NCBI GenBank assembly: GCA_030549495.1
Contig: JAUIRK010000157.1
Coordinates: 789,501 to 853,500 of the forward strand
DNA length: 64,000 nt
Direction: 5' to 3'
DNA from: Nectonema munidae
Lineage: Eukaryota > Nematomorpha > Nectonematoida > Nectonematidae
Position numbers and translations under genes: made by a program. How positions within the stretch are numbered: position 1 is the first letter of the stretch; each line of letters opens with the position of its first letter. Below, in pieces: positions 50,109 to 63,220 of this stretch. The notes under the pieces were generated by a model. The model had not been told where the DNA came from and ran no database searches. It was given only the letters and a program-made list of their open reading frames with translations.

Positions 50109-50800
50109 TACCACGTCTGACAGATCATTGCTACCGCGTGATTCTAGGACGTGTGACAGATCATTGCTACCGCGTGATTCTAGGACGTGTGACAGATCAT
50201 TGCTACCGCGTGATTCTAGGACGTGTGACAGATCATTGGTACCGCGTGATTCTAGGACGTGTGACAGATCATTGGTACCGCGTGATCCTAGGTCCTGTGA
50301 AAGATCATTGGTACCGCGTGATTTTAGGTCCTCTGAAAGATCATTGGTACTGTGATTCATAAGTCCAGTTAAAGATCATTGGTACCGCGTGATTCTAGGA
50401 CGTGTGACAGATCATTGGTACCGCGTGATCCTAGGTCCTGTGAAAGATCATTGGTACCGCGTGATCTTAGGTCCTCTGAAAGATCATTGGTACTGTGATT
50501 CATAAGTCCAGTTAAAGATCATTGGTACCGCGACATTCTAGGACGTGTGACAGATCATTGGTACCGCGTGATTCTAGGACGTGTGACAGATAATTGGTAC
50601 CGCGTGATCCTAGGTCCTGTGAAAGATCATTGGTACCGCGTGATCCTAGAAGGTCCTGTGAAAGATCATTGGTACTGTGATTCATAGGTCCAGTTAAAGG
50701 TCATTGGTACCGCGTGATTCTAGGTCCAGTTAAAGATCATTGATACCGCGTGATCCTAGGTCCTGTGAAAGATCATTGTTGGTACCGCGTGATTCTAGGG
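50109..50800. repeat. 36-bp minisatellite, about 19 units
   Basis: The unit is AGATCATTGGTACCGCGTGA followed by TTCTAGGACGTGTGAC. The first units have GCTACC in place of GGTACC. Later units vary as TCCTAGGTCCTGTGAA and as shorter TACTGTGATTCATAAGTCCA units, which recur as a set (a higher-order pattern). Because 36 is a multiple of three, long frames stay open on both strands (for example RSLLPRDSRTCD repeated). These look incidental: there is no start or splice context, and the variant units end the frames. Confidence 0.9.
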
Positions 50801-50809
50801 CAATTTCAA

Positions 50810-52550
50810 AGTTAAATTTTTTGAACTTTTAGGTAGAATTTTGGAAATGTGGCTTTCAATATGTATGTAAAATATTTTTTGAAAATTTTTATTTTAAGTA
50901 TATTTTTTAAGCATTTTACGATTTAAACATTTAAATATATAATAAGGCTGGCAAGTTATCTCCCCGGAGGTCTTGCCAGACCTCTGATTTTATGAGCTAC
51001 TAACAAACATTATTATATCAAGAAAAAATTATTTTATCGATTGGGCTTAAATATATAAGTCTAACTAAATATATAACCACATTGAAATTTAGTATTCATT
51101 ACCTGTACATATAATGACAAAAATACCGTCGTGATGAAATAGGGAAAAGTCGATTTTTTAAATAGGACAATTATTCAAAAATGATAATAAAAAAAAACTA
51201 CTATAAATTGTAACCGCAAATTAAATCTAGTGGGAAAAATATTTTGAGAATCAAATTGAGCACGCTAGATTCACTGTGTAAGGATAAGTTTATTTAAAAA
51301 TAATGAAAAAAATTTAATCCAAAAAAATGTGGAATTCATATTTTTCAAGTTTTTATATTTTGCATTGATTGATTTTAATTAATATTAAATTATTTTTGGG
51401 TTCAAGCGAAAATTTTGTAAAAATATTTAATATTTTAAGAAAAAAGGAGGGAGGGGCTACTGAAGAAATAAAAATAGTCCGTCATAAATAGGGTCAAAAG
51501 CTAAAAAACTTTTGTGGTAAAGAAATTCCGATTAAAAAATTTTCTATTTCTCTAAAGATGGCACCATGCAAACAGAAAAACGAGTTACAAACGCAAATGT
51601 TATCAATGGTGGAAAAAGTTTAATAAAGTTAAACAATGTTCATAAATTATTTTATATCAAATTATGGCAGGGAGTAAAGCAAATTTTGCGCAAATTCAAG
51701 GATGAAAAGAAACAAAACAATCGCTTGCTATCTATTCCAACTTTAAAAGTTAGCTTTTTGTTTGTTATTTTTAGACGCGCAAAATGGTCGAAAATTTTTA
51801 CTCATTTAGTTTTTTTTACAAAAATGAAAAACTCTTGAAGGAGCCCATGAGATCCAATCATGGAGCAGAGTTTGATCAAATAGAATTTTTTTGAATTTGT
51901 AATTAGATGCAATTTTTTAGGATAACAATAAAATAACTCAAAACTCGCTCCAGCGAATTCCTGGGAAGCCAAGTTGTAACTATTGTGAATATCGAAGTTA
52001 GTGTATTTGATCCAACACTGTCATGGACATCAGGTCGAGAAACACTGATCTCGATCAATTTTTAAGAATTCTCTCATTTTTACAATGAAGGCGTAACTCC
52101 TCGGGCATTACCCTCTTGTGTCTTACCCCATGTGAGGGCGATTTAAAAAATTTTAGGGAGGTAGAGAAAGCAACATTTATATATGAAATAAACTTTCTTT
52201 TCCCATAAAAATCAGTTTCTAGTGAATTGTCTGTTAAATTATGCAAACAAATCCAGAAAAATTTTCTCAACTAAAAAAGTAGAATCTTTCAGAAAGTTAA
52301 GAGTTAGTTTACATTAAAGCCTCCAAAGTTGTGCGATTTCAACAGGCCTTTGTGAAAGCTCGGGAGACACTTGTGACTAGTAACTCATCACACAGGCATC
52401 CACGATTCATTAGCATGTGTTCTCTTTGTCATCTAAAGCAGACACACACGTCGCAATTTAACTTTGAACGAACAGTTAACACTAATATCTAGCGATTGAA
52501 GTTTTATAGTTAATCCATCCAGAATAATGGCAAGTTCCAACTATTTTTCT
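50810..52550. other. Intergenic stretch with a hAT-like scrap
   Basis: AT-rich. GGTCGAGAAACACTG at 52025-52040 resembles a hAT right end without a partner. 52330-52500 is less AT-rich (for example ACACACACGTCGCAATTTAA) and non-repetitive as far as I can see; it could be UTR or flanking sequence of the myosin gene. Confidence 0.35.
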
Positions 52551-52622
52551 TCACTTTGGAAGAAGCCATTTGGTATAGTTTGCTTCTCTCAGCCACTCAC
52601 TCATCTTCTCCTCGTCCATCGC
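52551..52622 (-). CDS. Possible small 3' exon, 22-codon open frame
   Basis: Downstream of the myosin light-chain stop on the same strand, an acceptor-like ATCTAG precedes GCG and a frame MDEEKMSEWLREANYTKWLL ending in a stop at 52551. Codon use is more balanced than in the AT-rich surroundings. Drosophila Mlc1 uses alternative 3' exons, but joining this to exon 4 here (phase 1) does not stay open. It could be 3' UTR, an exon of another gene, or chance. Confidence 0.25.
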   Translation of the reverse strand, partial: AMDEEKMSEWLREANYTKWLLPK

Positions 52623-53005
52623 CTAGATAATGATAGAAAATGTTAAAAGCAAATTCTAAGTGTTTGGAAATTTGTTGAAAATATACCTTTAAAAATGAAG
52701 ATAAGGTATTGGTTTATTATGTATGAGGCATAAAAATTTAATTAACAATTAACTATTCAATTGGAACTTCATTATCCAGATTTCATTAAATTGAAAAACT
52801 ACCGGAAAATATTTTCCCGTTTATGGAGGGATGAATAAAATAAAACATACCCCCTCACCTTCTTCCTACTTATAAGATCAATTCTCCCGATGGGCCATGC
52901 ACATCAGCACAAATGAAAAATAAGATATGAGGGCTTGTAACGTGTGCATAGAATAAGATGTGATATAACGTGTTAAAGGTATTAAAAAAAACAAAAGACT
53001 CAATA

Positions 53006-53011
53006 TTTATT
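53006..53011 (-). terminator. Polyadenylation signal candidate of the myosin light chain gene
   Basis: Plus-strand TTTATT reads AATAAA on the minus strand, about 85 nt after the stop codon at 53096. Confidence 0.4.
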
Positions 53012-53095
53012 TAAATGATGATAAGCAAACAAACAAGGATTACAAATTTGAATAAATAAATGCATATCATTAGAAAATAGCATATAACGTTTGCT

Positions 53096-56000
53096 TTATG
53101 AAGTGGGTGGATTCATAACATATCTGCACAAAGCTAAATTAAAAATGTCAAAATAGTTAAAGGAAAAATCAAAATTATTTTCATTACGTTCATATTCAAT
53201 GACACCATCAACGTCTTTTCCTGCTAAAATTTCGGACACTTCCTTGTCAGTCAATTTTTCACCTAATACAATAAATCGAGTGAATGGAATATGAATAAAA
53301 ATCGAAGACTTGTTCCATAATACGTAGCATGCACAGTCAAAACAAAACTTACCAAGAGATAAAAGAGTGTGTCTGAGTTCAGCTGCGAGGAGTGTTCCAT
53401 CTCCAGTTTTGTCAAAGACCTTCATGACCTCTATAAAGTCTTCTATAGATCCTGCTTCCATTTCTTTTGCTGCTTCATCATATATGGGAAGAAAATCCTC
53501 AAAAGTTATCCTCTTTTCAGCTTAAAATAATATAAAATTTAAGCAGACGCATAACTGAGACTTATATAAGTGTACAAATCTACAAGTGAATCATACCTTC
53601 TTTGAATGCATGTACAAATCAAAATAATTAGCTTAAGAATTTTCTATAAAATTATTGAAAATATTTAGTGGAAAATACAGTGGTAACATACAGATAACGC
53701 CCAACATGATCTACATGTTGGAATATCAGCGTCAGAGGGAAAAATATCGGACCCGGTACTTTAAAAACCCTACTCCGACGTCAAGTATGGTAAAACCCAG
53801 TGCTGCCAATTTAGATTATTTAAATCCAGATCTAGATTTTTTTGAACTCTTTTAGATTTAAGAAAACCTCATCTAGATTATAGATTATTTTATGGATTAT
53901 TCTAAGAGAAAAAAATTTTTTTTTAGATTATTATTTTGATCCAAATAAAATCAGGTAAAATGGAAACTTTTCTTTATCAAATCAGTTTTCTTTTAAGTCT
54001 AGAATTTATTTTCCTTCTTTTTTAAAAATAATTATTAAAAACTAAAAAAGATTGAAGTGTAAAAATTTTACTTCTCTCTCTTGGCCAAAGTGTCGTTTTC
54101 GATAAAGTTAAATCAAACACTTTCACATTATTTATAGATAGTAAATTTTTATTTATAAACCTGTATAATTCTTTTACCATGTATTTTATATCATACTTGA
54201 CAACCTAAAATTTTAATACGGGAGATATTAAGCAAAATCTGGACTCTCCCAGTTATACTGGGAGACTTCACATGTATGCTATATGTATATGCAACTAATA
54301 GGAAGTCAGTGATTAGGAACATAATTTTAATTTAATTTAATGGAGAATATTTGTTTGTTTGCGGATCCACCCAAGGACCTGCGCCGTCATGATGGTGAGT
54401 CTAGGTTCAACGCAGACTTTTCATCCTACAAACCTCTCAAGAATGGGTAAATGAATTGCTGATTCTAAACCTAGATATATAAATATGATTAAATTAAGCT
54501 ACAAGATTGCAATTCTAGAGTTATATATGCTCTTTGTAAGATGTGTAATAAAAGGATTTTAAATTAATTTAATAACCTCTGTAAACATTATTTCATTTAG
54601 GGTATAAAAAATCAATAGTGTCGATTTCGACACTATGACTAACCATAAAAAAAATATCGGCCATTCTAGTGTTAAAGCTTAATATAAAATAATTCATTTT
54701 CATCTTATCAAAAAATTTAATTTTTTATTGCTTAGTTATTCTCATAGTAGAATTGTACTTTACTATTTAATTTAGTTTAATTCATGTGAAACTTTTTTTA
54801 CAGACCTAATTTTTTGATGCCGAAAAAAATTACTTACTCACAAAAATTCCGTAATGAGTGGTTGCAAGATGATGCTTTCAAAGATTGGCTTGCCAAAGTT
54901 ATTGGGGATGACTCCAAAGCTTTTTGCAAGAGGTGTAAATGTGAAATTAAAGCCAAGTATCAAGATTTAAAACAACATAAGACTACTAAGAAACATATTT
55001 CCACTGATCCTTCCAAAATCAGTAAAATATATTCATTTGTTGATAAATCAACTGATTTGTCTAATCTTGAAGGTAGTATTTCATTATACATGTGCTGTCA
55101 CTCATCTATAAGTACTTGTGAACACCTAGTTGACATGTTGAAGAATAAGGTTCATGATAGTAAAGTAGTGAAAGATCTCAAGTTATACAGAACTAAATGT
55201 TCCAAAATCATAACTAATGTTCTTTTTCCTCATTTTGAATTGGACTTGCGCGAGGACATAGGTGAAAGTAAATATAGTTTGCTGATAGATGAGTCGAATG
55301 ATATCAGTGTCACAAAAATGCTTGGTCTTTCGATAATTTATTACAGTTTCAAAGAAAAAAAAGTTGTTACAACGTATCTCAGTTTGGTTGAAATAAAGAG
55401 TGCTCTGCCGATGACATCGTGGATGCCATAAAATTCACATTGAACTCAAAAAATCTTGATTTGTCCAAGTTAGTTGCTATAGGAACTGACAATGCAAGTG
55501 TGATGATAGGTGTTAACAACGGAGTTTACACTAAATTGAAGAAAGAAAACCCTCACCTCATACTGATAAGGTGCACATGTCACTCAATTCAACTCGCTAC
55601 ATCATATGCAAGGGCTGAAAGTTTGCCTAGGAATTTGACATATATGATTGCAGAAACAAGCAAGTGGTTTGCTTACTCTGCCATCAGGCAAAGAAAATAT
55701 AGAGAGCTATATCAATCCTTAAATGATAATGCTCAGCCATTGAAAATCCAGAAAATTTGTCAAACCAGATGGTTGAGTTTACAAACAAGTGTTGAGAGAA
55801 TACTAGATCAATGGAATGAGCTCAAAACTCATTTTGATTTCACAAGAAAGTCTGAAAAATGCTACTCAGCCGAGATTCTTTACCAAATGTTTTCGGATGA
55901 CACAAATTTGTTATACTTTCTTTTTTGTCACCGATTTTACTTGAAGTTAGAAAGATAAATAAAATGTTCGAGTCGAAGAACATTGATAAAGTTCTTCTTC

Positions 56001-59000
56001 TTGATGAATTAACTTTACTTATTCGATCAATTGCTAAAAGAATCATGTCTCCATCGTGTAAATTATGTCCGATTGAGCATAACATTTTAGATCATTTGAA
56101 CCCTGTTCCTTATTTGGGTTTCAAGTTTGAGACTAAAATGAATGAAATGAAGCTGAAAAACATAATAAATGGCGCCACTGAAATGGTAATCAGAGGAAGA
56201 TCTCGGGATTTTTTAATTGAATTGTACAAACAATTAAAACAAAGACTACCTGAGAATATGAGTATTTTGAAAAATATTTCTTTTTTTCTGTGAAACAAGT
56301 TTTACAGCCGGTCAAAACTCTCACGCCATTCTATAATATTATCAGTTCTTTTGGTGGCAGTAGTGAAGTTATGGCGAAAATTGAGTATCAACTAAATAAA
56401 ATTAATTTAGTAGATTGGATAAACAAATCTGATACCGACCTTTTTTGGAAAGAAGTTGGGGATTTTAAAGACGCCTCAGGATCTAATCCTTTTTTTGAAT
56501 TACATAAACTTGCCATTTCAGTATTGATTTTACCTCACTCAAATGCTGAAATAGAGCGTGTTTTTAGCGCGATGAATCATGTCAAATCAAAAAAAAGAAA
56601 TGCGATGACACTCAATTTGCTGAATGCAATTTTAACAGTGAAGTTTGGTCTGCAAAGAAAAAATAAGTGTTGTTTTAATTATTTCCTACCAACGAAGGTA
56701 ACGAAAAACATTGGTACACTAGCTACATATAAAGCAACTAATATTCTTCCAGAACGTTTCAAAAGTAATGAAATGAGTGAAAAAGAAATGGAAGAAATTT
56801 TTGAAATTTCGATTGTTTGATATTTTTTTTATAAATGAACGTCTTTTTTAATAAATATTTTTCTGGATTATTTTAGATTTTTTTCTTCCGCATTTTAGAT
56901 TTTTTCTAAAGAAAAAAGTTGGCAGCACTGGTAAAACCTGTCCTAACGGATACCTCCATAAAGCGGAACTACTGAGCCAGTATACAATATACATATTTAC
57001 TAGCCGATTCGCAATTGGTTTCTCGCTAGGCTCAAAAGATAATGAAGATTGAATAACAACCTGTCTGAAAATATACTGTATAATTTTCAAAGATAAAAGC
57101 AGTCGCTCCTCCTTAGCTTGTGTTTTCAATATTTATGAGTTCACAGATATTATTGAGTTTGGCACAATAACGGACACCTAACAATTACAGACATTGTTTG
57201 CATTCCCTTAGTTGTCTGCAATAGAAGAAACTCTAAATTTCCAAAAAACTTAATAAATAATGCTTACAAAAATTAAACTATTTTTTTCTTTATATACTTA
57301 AGAAAATTTTTTTATACAATAATGACTGACTTAGATTCTTAAATTTTATTAAATATCACATCTAAAAAACACCCAGATCTTATTTCCCAGTTCACTCCCT
57401 AGATCTGGATGAAGACTAAATGTGACTTAGATTATTAATTTTAATTTGTTTATGGATAATGGGTTTTTAGCTCATTTAATTTAATTTGTCTAATTTATTA
57501 GTAGCAAATCATTTTTTAAGTGTATATTTACATGCAAGAGATTATATTCTTTTAGTTGTTAGATAATGTAGTGTTATAAGATAAGTTTTCTTATATATAT
57601 ATTTGCAATCGAAATAAGGACCACGTTATCAATATACTACGTTTCTAGCATTAGTCCATCTTCCTTTAGTTTTGACGTAAATAAACTTATTTTTATGGTA
57701 TCAAATTAATTGGCATTTGATAATGAAATATCAGAACTGAAAAATGAATTTTCTGTAAGTTCTAGAGTAAAAAATAAGGTTTTGTTAGTACATGGTAAAT
57801 ATAAGTCTGATCAGTCTATTTTTTTTTACTTCGGCTTGTTATATACGCATCATGAATCTCTTCTATCTTGGTATGATATCGACATTTTATGTACAACAAA
57901 TTTTTGAATTTTAATAAAGTATATAAAAGGATTTAGAAATAATTCACTGTACGTGCAGGTACTTTTCCCTATAAATAACAACTCAAAGTAGAGTCCATCA
58001 AAACTTTTTTTTTCATAACAATTTATTTATACCATGATCGACCGTTGGAAATTAGTTATAAGACATTTATATCAGGGATTCCAAATCCTGGACCTCAAAA
58101 TAAAAACAGTCAACTCTTAATTCTAAAAATTTTTAAGGATATACAGTCACATATTGGTTGAGGGATAGTGGATAATTTCTTATTTTTAACAAAGATAAAT
58201 GAATACGAAGAAGAGAAACCGACAAAAATGATAAATCAATTTTAATTTTCATATCTTTTAAATAAGGACATATAGAGAGAAGAAAAAAGCCGTCAAATAA
58301 CCATTGATTTATTATCTTCGTGCTTTTTTCAAACAATCTTAACAAATAGCATGTATATACGCTATTTTCATTTTTAAATGAATTCCATATTTTCTTCATT
58401 GTAATTTTTCGTAAGTTTTTTTAATATCTTTTATATAATTTAACAACCAACACTTTCATCCTATCTTGTTGCAAAAAAATTTCCAAGTGTATGCAGCAGA
58501 ATTCAAGAGTCCCAAGACATTAAAGAACAGGTAGTGGCTGCCATCAAGGAGAGTGGAAAATTTAGCTTGAGTTGGATGAGTCAACTGACGTCGGTGACGA
58601 TGCTCAGGTCTTGGTATATGCGTGGTACCAAAGGAAGAGTAACATTGAAGAAAACTTTCTGTTCTGTAAATTACCGGAGACAACAGATGAAGATCTCTTC
58701 AAGTTGGTTGATAGTTTCAAAGAAAAATGGGATCAGTGCAACAGTAGTGTCTACTCGGATGGAGCACCCACAATATTAAGTGCACGTCAGTTTTTCACTG
58801 CCAGAGTAAAACAAGTCAACCCCACAGTGATAGCGACTCCTCTCTTCTCGATAAATGACACTTAAGCTTAAAACTTATATATATTGAATTCAAAGCTCTT
58901 TAGTCAAAAGTGCACTGATATGGGATCCTAATATGAACATCTGCTTTACTAGTCTTCTGTCAGAAGGCTATCACGAGGAAAAATGATTCAAAGGGTGCTG

Positions 59001-61402
59001 CTTTACATACGTGCTGAGATTGAAATCTCCTAAACGAGAACAAAAGTGGTTGCTTAAACTGACATATAGAAGACATATTTTCAGAGTTGAATTTGTTGAA
59101 TATGTCGATGCAAGGAAAAGATATAATCTGTCAGAAAAGTTCAAGGCTTTCAAATCAAAGCTAAGACTTTGGAAAGTAAAGATTGAACTATCAGAAACTG
59201 CTCTGGACTCATGTGAAAAAAAGAAACCAGTCCTTGGATTCGAAGCTGTAGAATTGATAACCCCTTTTGCTACAACCTATTTGTATGAATCAGGATTGCA
59301 GCTGACTGCCATCAAAACTAAAAGCTAAAGTTGAAGCTCTGGCTGCAAACAAACCATGATTTGAGGGTAGCATTTTTCAAGGCTGAACCATGAATAGAAA
59401 CTTAGCAACATGATTGAATACCAGGGCCAAATTAATTTACCATTTCACATAAAAAATATATACCTTTAGTTAGGTCGTAATGTGACAGAATATTATTCCA
59501 GAAGTGGTTATAATTAATGTCAATTTTTAAAATTCATAATGCTGTAATATAAAATTTAATGATGTTCATTTTGTTTTTCACAAAAAGTACCTCTCATACA
59601 GATATATTCATCACATTTGTCGTCCCTTACTTTTACAGTCAGCTAATCATATCGTATAAATAAAGTAAAGAATATTGTTTTAGGATCCATGAGGATAGAC
59701 TCATCTGATAAATCAATATTTGCCAACGAGCTTATTTCTTAAAATTTTTGGTCTTACAATTCTAGTGGCAATTTTTCTTTCAAGGTGTTCCACTAAAGAT
59801 TTAATGTGCATTGAAGGTTCTTCAATTTGAAGAAGCAAATTGAAATTTGTAAATATAGAAATTGCTGCCTGCGTAAACAAATAGAGCTGACTCCACTAAT
59901 GGATAATTAAACGACGAAGACAACCTCCTGAAACGCTCGTTACTAAAATGAAGACCTCAAGCTTGTAATTTTTTTTCAAGATTCATTCTGTTAATTTATC
60001 CAAAGAAGGCCATCGTACAGGAAGGTGATTCAAAACAGAATGATATTACAAAAGTTTATGATGCTTGTTGCTTTTATCAAACCACTAATAGCAATCTACA
60101 CATACATCTTCCATGTTAAGGCCAATAAATTTGCTAAATTTGTGTAGCTTGCAGCAACATGAGTCGGGTGAAATGGGCAACCACCAATAAATATGCTGGA
60201 ATATTTCTTTAAAAATTTTGATTCTTGATATCATTTATTCTTACTGCAATTGGGTTCATTTATTGTATGTATATCAATAGATGGGTCATGTCCAATACAA
60301 AATGAATTTCTTTTGAACTACTCAACAACTTGAGCATTAGAATAACGTTGAAAATGCCTTGTTTATGAGGAAAACATTATTGTGTTTGGACATGGATTAG
60401 AGGAAGTAATTTTTGACAACCACTAATTCGGCATCATTAGGTAAGAGGGTGGTGCCGGATTACCTGTTTTGAACAATTAGGCTTTTATTCTGTAAAAATA
60501 AACCGAAGGTAGTAACTAATAACTTATATCATGAATTAAACATTTTTAATTTAACTTACAAAGTTCTATTTGGTTGCAAAGTATTATAAAATATTTAGAT
60601 TAAAATTTCTCTAATACAAAACATTTTCCAAAAATTTGTGCTCATTAGAATGGAAAATTGATCGTTCATTTAATTATTCACTAAGCATATTAATATTTGG
60701 TAGAAAGTTGAAAAATTTTAAGTTAAAAATTAGGTGCGTACAATAACAATAACTTTACATGTTTATACTAGAAAGTTAAGAAAATTTATCCAAAAAATTT
60801 GCTTACTTTTATAGGATAAAAGAAAAGCAAAATATTTTCTACAAGTAGTCGAAATTTTTTATAAACGTGGTCGAAAATAAAATCAGAAAGTAAATGAGAA
60901 AACATTTAAAGCCAAATACCTGCGATCTCAAAAGACGCAAAAAAAATTGAGCAGAAATGAAAATTCTGTTTACAGAAATTCAAAAAAGGAAATATTACAA
61001 GCAAGATCGGTTCCACCAACTTTCTCCACCAAACTTTGTGTGACTATTAAGCCGAGGGATCTTAAAACATTTCCGATGTCACTTGTGCCAATCTTGTCAT
61101 CTCCAACTCTATCAAAGATAAGGAAAGCTTCCTTCTTTTCTATTATAAACAGAAGACAAGGTTTATTTTGGGTATAATACAAAAAGTTTTAGTCCAGTTT
61201 GTATTATATAAATGGTTCTATTGAAATAATATCTTAGTTGCAAAGAAAAAATTTAAGCTACACTACACAATTAAAAACTATTTACATTGTACATCTATTT
61301 TTTGGATTATTATTCATGAAAATCCTTTTCAGAAAAAATTTAAAGAAAATTTTGATAAGAAATAAATTTTAGGTTACCTTCCTTGGTTGCATCAGTTCTG
61401 GG
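53096..61402 (-). CDS. Mlc1: Essential (alkali) myosin light chain, Mlc1 type
   Basis: Five exons on the minus strand: 61402-61378 (25 nt), 61139-60999, 53520-53353, 53262-53188 and 53133-53096 (stop). All phases agree, giving 148 residues. The EF-hand 1 region reads KEAFLIFDRVGDDKIGTS, then LRSLGL, KVGGTDLASEKRITFEDF, LPIYDEAAKEMEAGSIEDF (typical of the insect protein), DKTGDGTLLAAELRHTLLSL, EKLTDKEVSEILAG and DVDGVIEYE. EF-hand 1 is degenerate, as is usual for this family. Full-length relatives have about 150-155 residues, so only the start codon and a few codons are missing, presumably on a small 5' exon beyond 61403 that I could not place. The product binds the lever arm of muscle myosin II heavy chain. 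Intron 3 is 7.5 kb and holds a nearly intact hAT element. Confidence 0.85.
53798..56930 (+). mobile_element. hAT transposon, nearly intact
   Basis: Ends CAGTGCTGCCAA and TTGGCAGCACTG, with the perfect 8-bp duplication GTAAAACC (53790-53797 and 56931-56938). Subterminal regions are rich in TTTTAGATT and TCTAGATT repeats. The transposase covers 54814-56820 with only about three frame changes. It lies in the 7.5-kb third intron of the myosin light-chain gene and is probably the youngest large element here. Confidence 0.92.
54814..56820 (+). pseudogene. hAT transposase (BED finger, DDE and dimerisation regions)
   Basis: Overlapping frames at 54814-55431, 55419-55958, 55925-56293 and 56290-56820. 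In order: a BED-like zinc finger (FCKRCKCEIKAKYQDLKQHK), SLLIDESNDIS (first catalytic Asp), VAIGTDNASVMIGVNNGVY (second Asp region), RCTCHSIQLATSYA, CQTRWLSLQTSVERIL, and the C-terminal LPHSNAEIERVFSAMNHVKS. About 670 residues in total, the usual length. The frames overlap by only a few bases to a few tens of bases, so only a few single-base changes disable it. Confidence 0.85.
58530..59330 (+). pseudogene. hAT transposase remnant (ZBED5/SCAND3-like)
   Basis: 58572-58850 reads LDESTDVGDDAQVLVYAWYQ, then FLFCKLPETTDEDLFKLVDS, SSVYSDGAPTILSARQFFTA and RVKQVNPTVIATPL, the DES/DGAP block of this branch. 59085-59330 (VEYVDARKRYNLSEKFKAFK, ITPFATTYLYESGLQLTAIK) is the C-terminal part. The middle is missing and stops interrupt it. 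No termini were found. Confidence 0.7.
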
Positions 61403-63060
61403 CTAAATATAAAAAAGATAGTATACAATGTTTTTAATGTATCAAATATGAAGCAAAGTAAATATCAGCAAGGGTTTGTCAAATCCAACAGCTCAAATCT
61501 AATTGCAATAAATCAAAGGCGATAAAAATTTGACAAACATCCACGTGCAGAAAATGAGCATTTAAACCCAAAGGGAGGCGATAGGCTGTACCCCACACGC
61601 TTTGGAGAAAAAATAGGTAAAAAGAAACATTAACTCGAAATTAAAAGGATCATGAAATAGAATACATGAGTATATTCATAAGTTCGAAAAGTACGGGCAT
61701 CTTCAAAATAGTTGACTTCTTGTGACGGTAAATATGGACTGACTTAACTTTGGATCATTTGTAGGAAAAAAAGACGTAAGAAAGGATTAAAAACTGAAAA
61801 TTGAGGGAAAGGATTGGGGAACACGCAGGGTTTAGCACCTTTAACTTTAAATTCAACAAAAAAATAATTGTACCCGCTATACAACAAATAAATCTAGAAA
61901 AAATAGATGATCTATAACTATCTAGCTCTTTTACTATATGCATACTTTTGATAAAGAATATATAACTATAGAATAAATAATAATTATCCAACTATTATAC
62001 TATATGTATAAAATTGATATTGAGAAATGAAAAAAATAAGAAAATGTCCAAAAATTCAAATGTTTAAATAAAAAAACTGACCATTGTAAAAAAACTTATA
62101 TTCCCAACTTTATTTAAGAAAGTGATCATTCATGATGGAAGCCAAATGTTTTTACATTTTCGTATTGAAAAAAATGGCAATTTTTGAATTTTTTTGCTTG
62201 TTGCAAAAATGCAACGTTAGACAAAAATGATCGATTTTTTATGTTGCGTTTTTAAAACGTTAGACTCGCAACTATTTTTTTTTAATTTTAAGTAAAAACG
62301 CTTTCTACTCGATGTATCATTTGAGTTTAGACTAAATATGCTCCTGAACTACTAAACATTTAAGTTGCCATGAGCAGGGCATATGAGCCATCTTTTCAAT
62401 ATTTAGGGCTCCCAATCCCTGTGGGACTGACTCTCATTCCGAATGCTGCGCAAATCCACCACTGGTATCTACGAATTACTTGAATTTATTTTATCCAACT
62501 GATGATGACTACACACGAAATTGGTATAATAGGAGGTAGCTCAACCTCAAAAATTTTATCAATGTATTTGAACAAATAATTGAAAATAAAAAAAATTAAG
62601 TAAACCGTTTAACTTTGAAAACTAATTGGACCTTTTCGATTTCTTCAAAGAACCACCTTAGCTGAAATTTTACAATGCACAGATGATAGTTTTATGTATT
62701 TTCGTATTAATTATAGCAACAGTCAATTCATACTTTATGGGAAATGGGAATATATTACAAGATTGCAAACCGAAAAAAGATGGACATCAGCGTAGTGACT
62801 ACAGTTACGAACAACTATAAAGTGGACATATTAAAAAAACTTTCAAACTTTAAAAAGAAATCGTTTAAAATAAAATATTGATAGATCTTTATCAATAATT
62901 ATATGGTAGAAGAAAAATTTCATTATTAAAACAAAATTATTATATTCTGCCTACAATATTAGAAAAGTAAAAATGCATACACATTCGTGCATATAAAAAA
63001 GTTGCTTGCATATTATTGGCATTCATCAAACTTAAGTTATAACTTGTAAAAAAACATGGT
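61403..63060. other. Upstream region or first intron of the myosin light chain
   Basis: AT-rich. The small first exon with the start codon should lie here or beyond the window, but a few-codon exon cannot be placed by eye. Confidence 0.4.
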
Positions 63061-63156
63061 AAAGTTAATGATCAAGTTTTATTTCATGCATATTTACAAT
63101 CAAGCCTTAAAGTTAATGATCAGGTTTTATTTCATGCATATTTACAATCAAGCCTT
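63061..63156. repeat. 48-bp tandem duplication
   Basis: AAAGTTAATGATCAAGTTTT then ATTTCATGCATATTTACAAT and CAAGCCTT, repeated once with a single change (CAAG to CAGG). A recent local duplication. Confidence 0.9.
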
Positions 63157-63220
63157 TGAGAAATTCGGATGTCATACTTAATAATAAGAAAGGGTGATGA
63201 TTATTCGACAGTAGTGAGAT

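Noticed and set aside
50038-50360. Long overlapping frames on both strands through the 36-bp repeat
   Set aside because: They follow automatically from a tandem unit whose length is a multiple of three; no start context, splice sites or conserved domain support a protein.
53670-57200. Possible older pogo-type element around the young hAT
   Set aside because: GATAACGCCC (53693) and lines like ATAACGGACACC (57165) resemble pogo ends, but no matching termini or TA duplication could be fixed.
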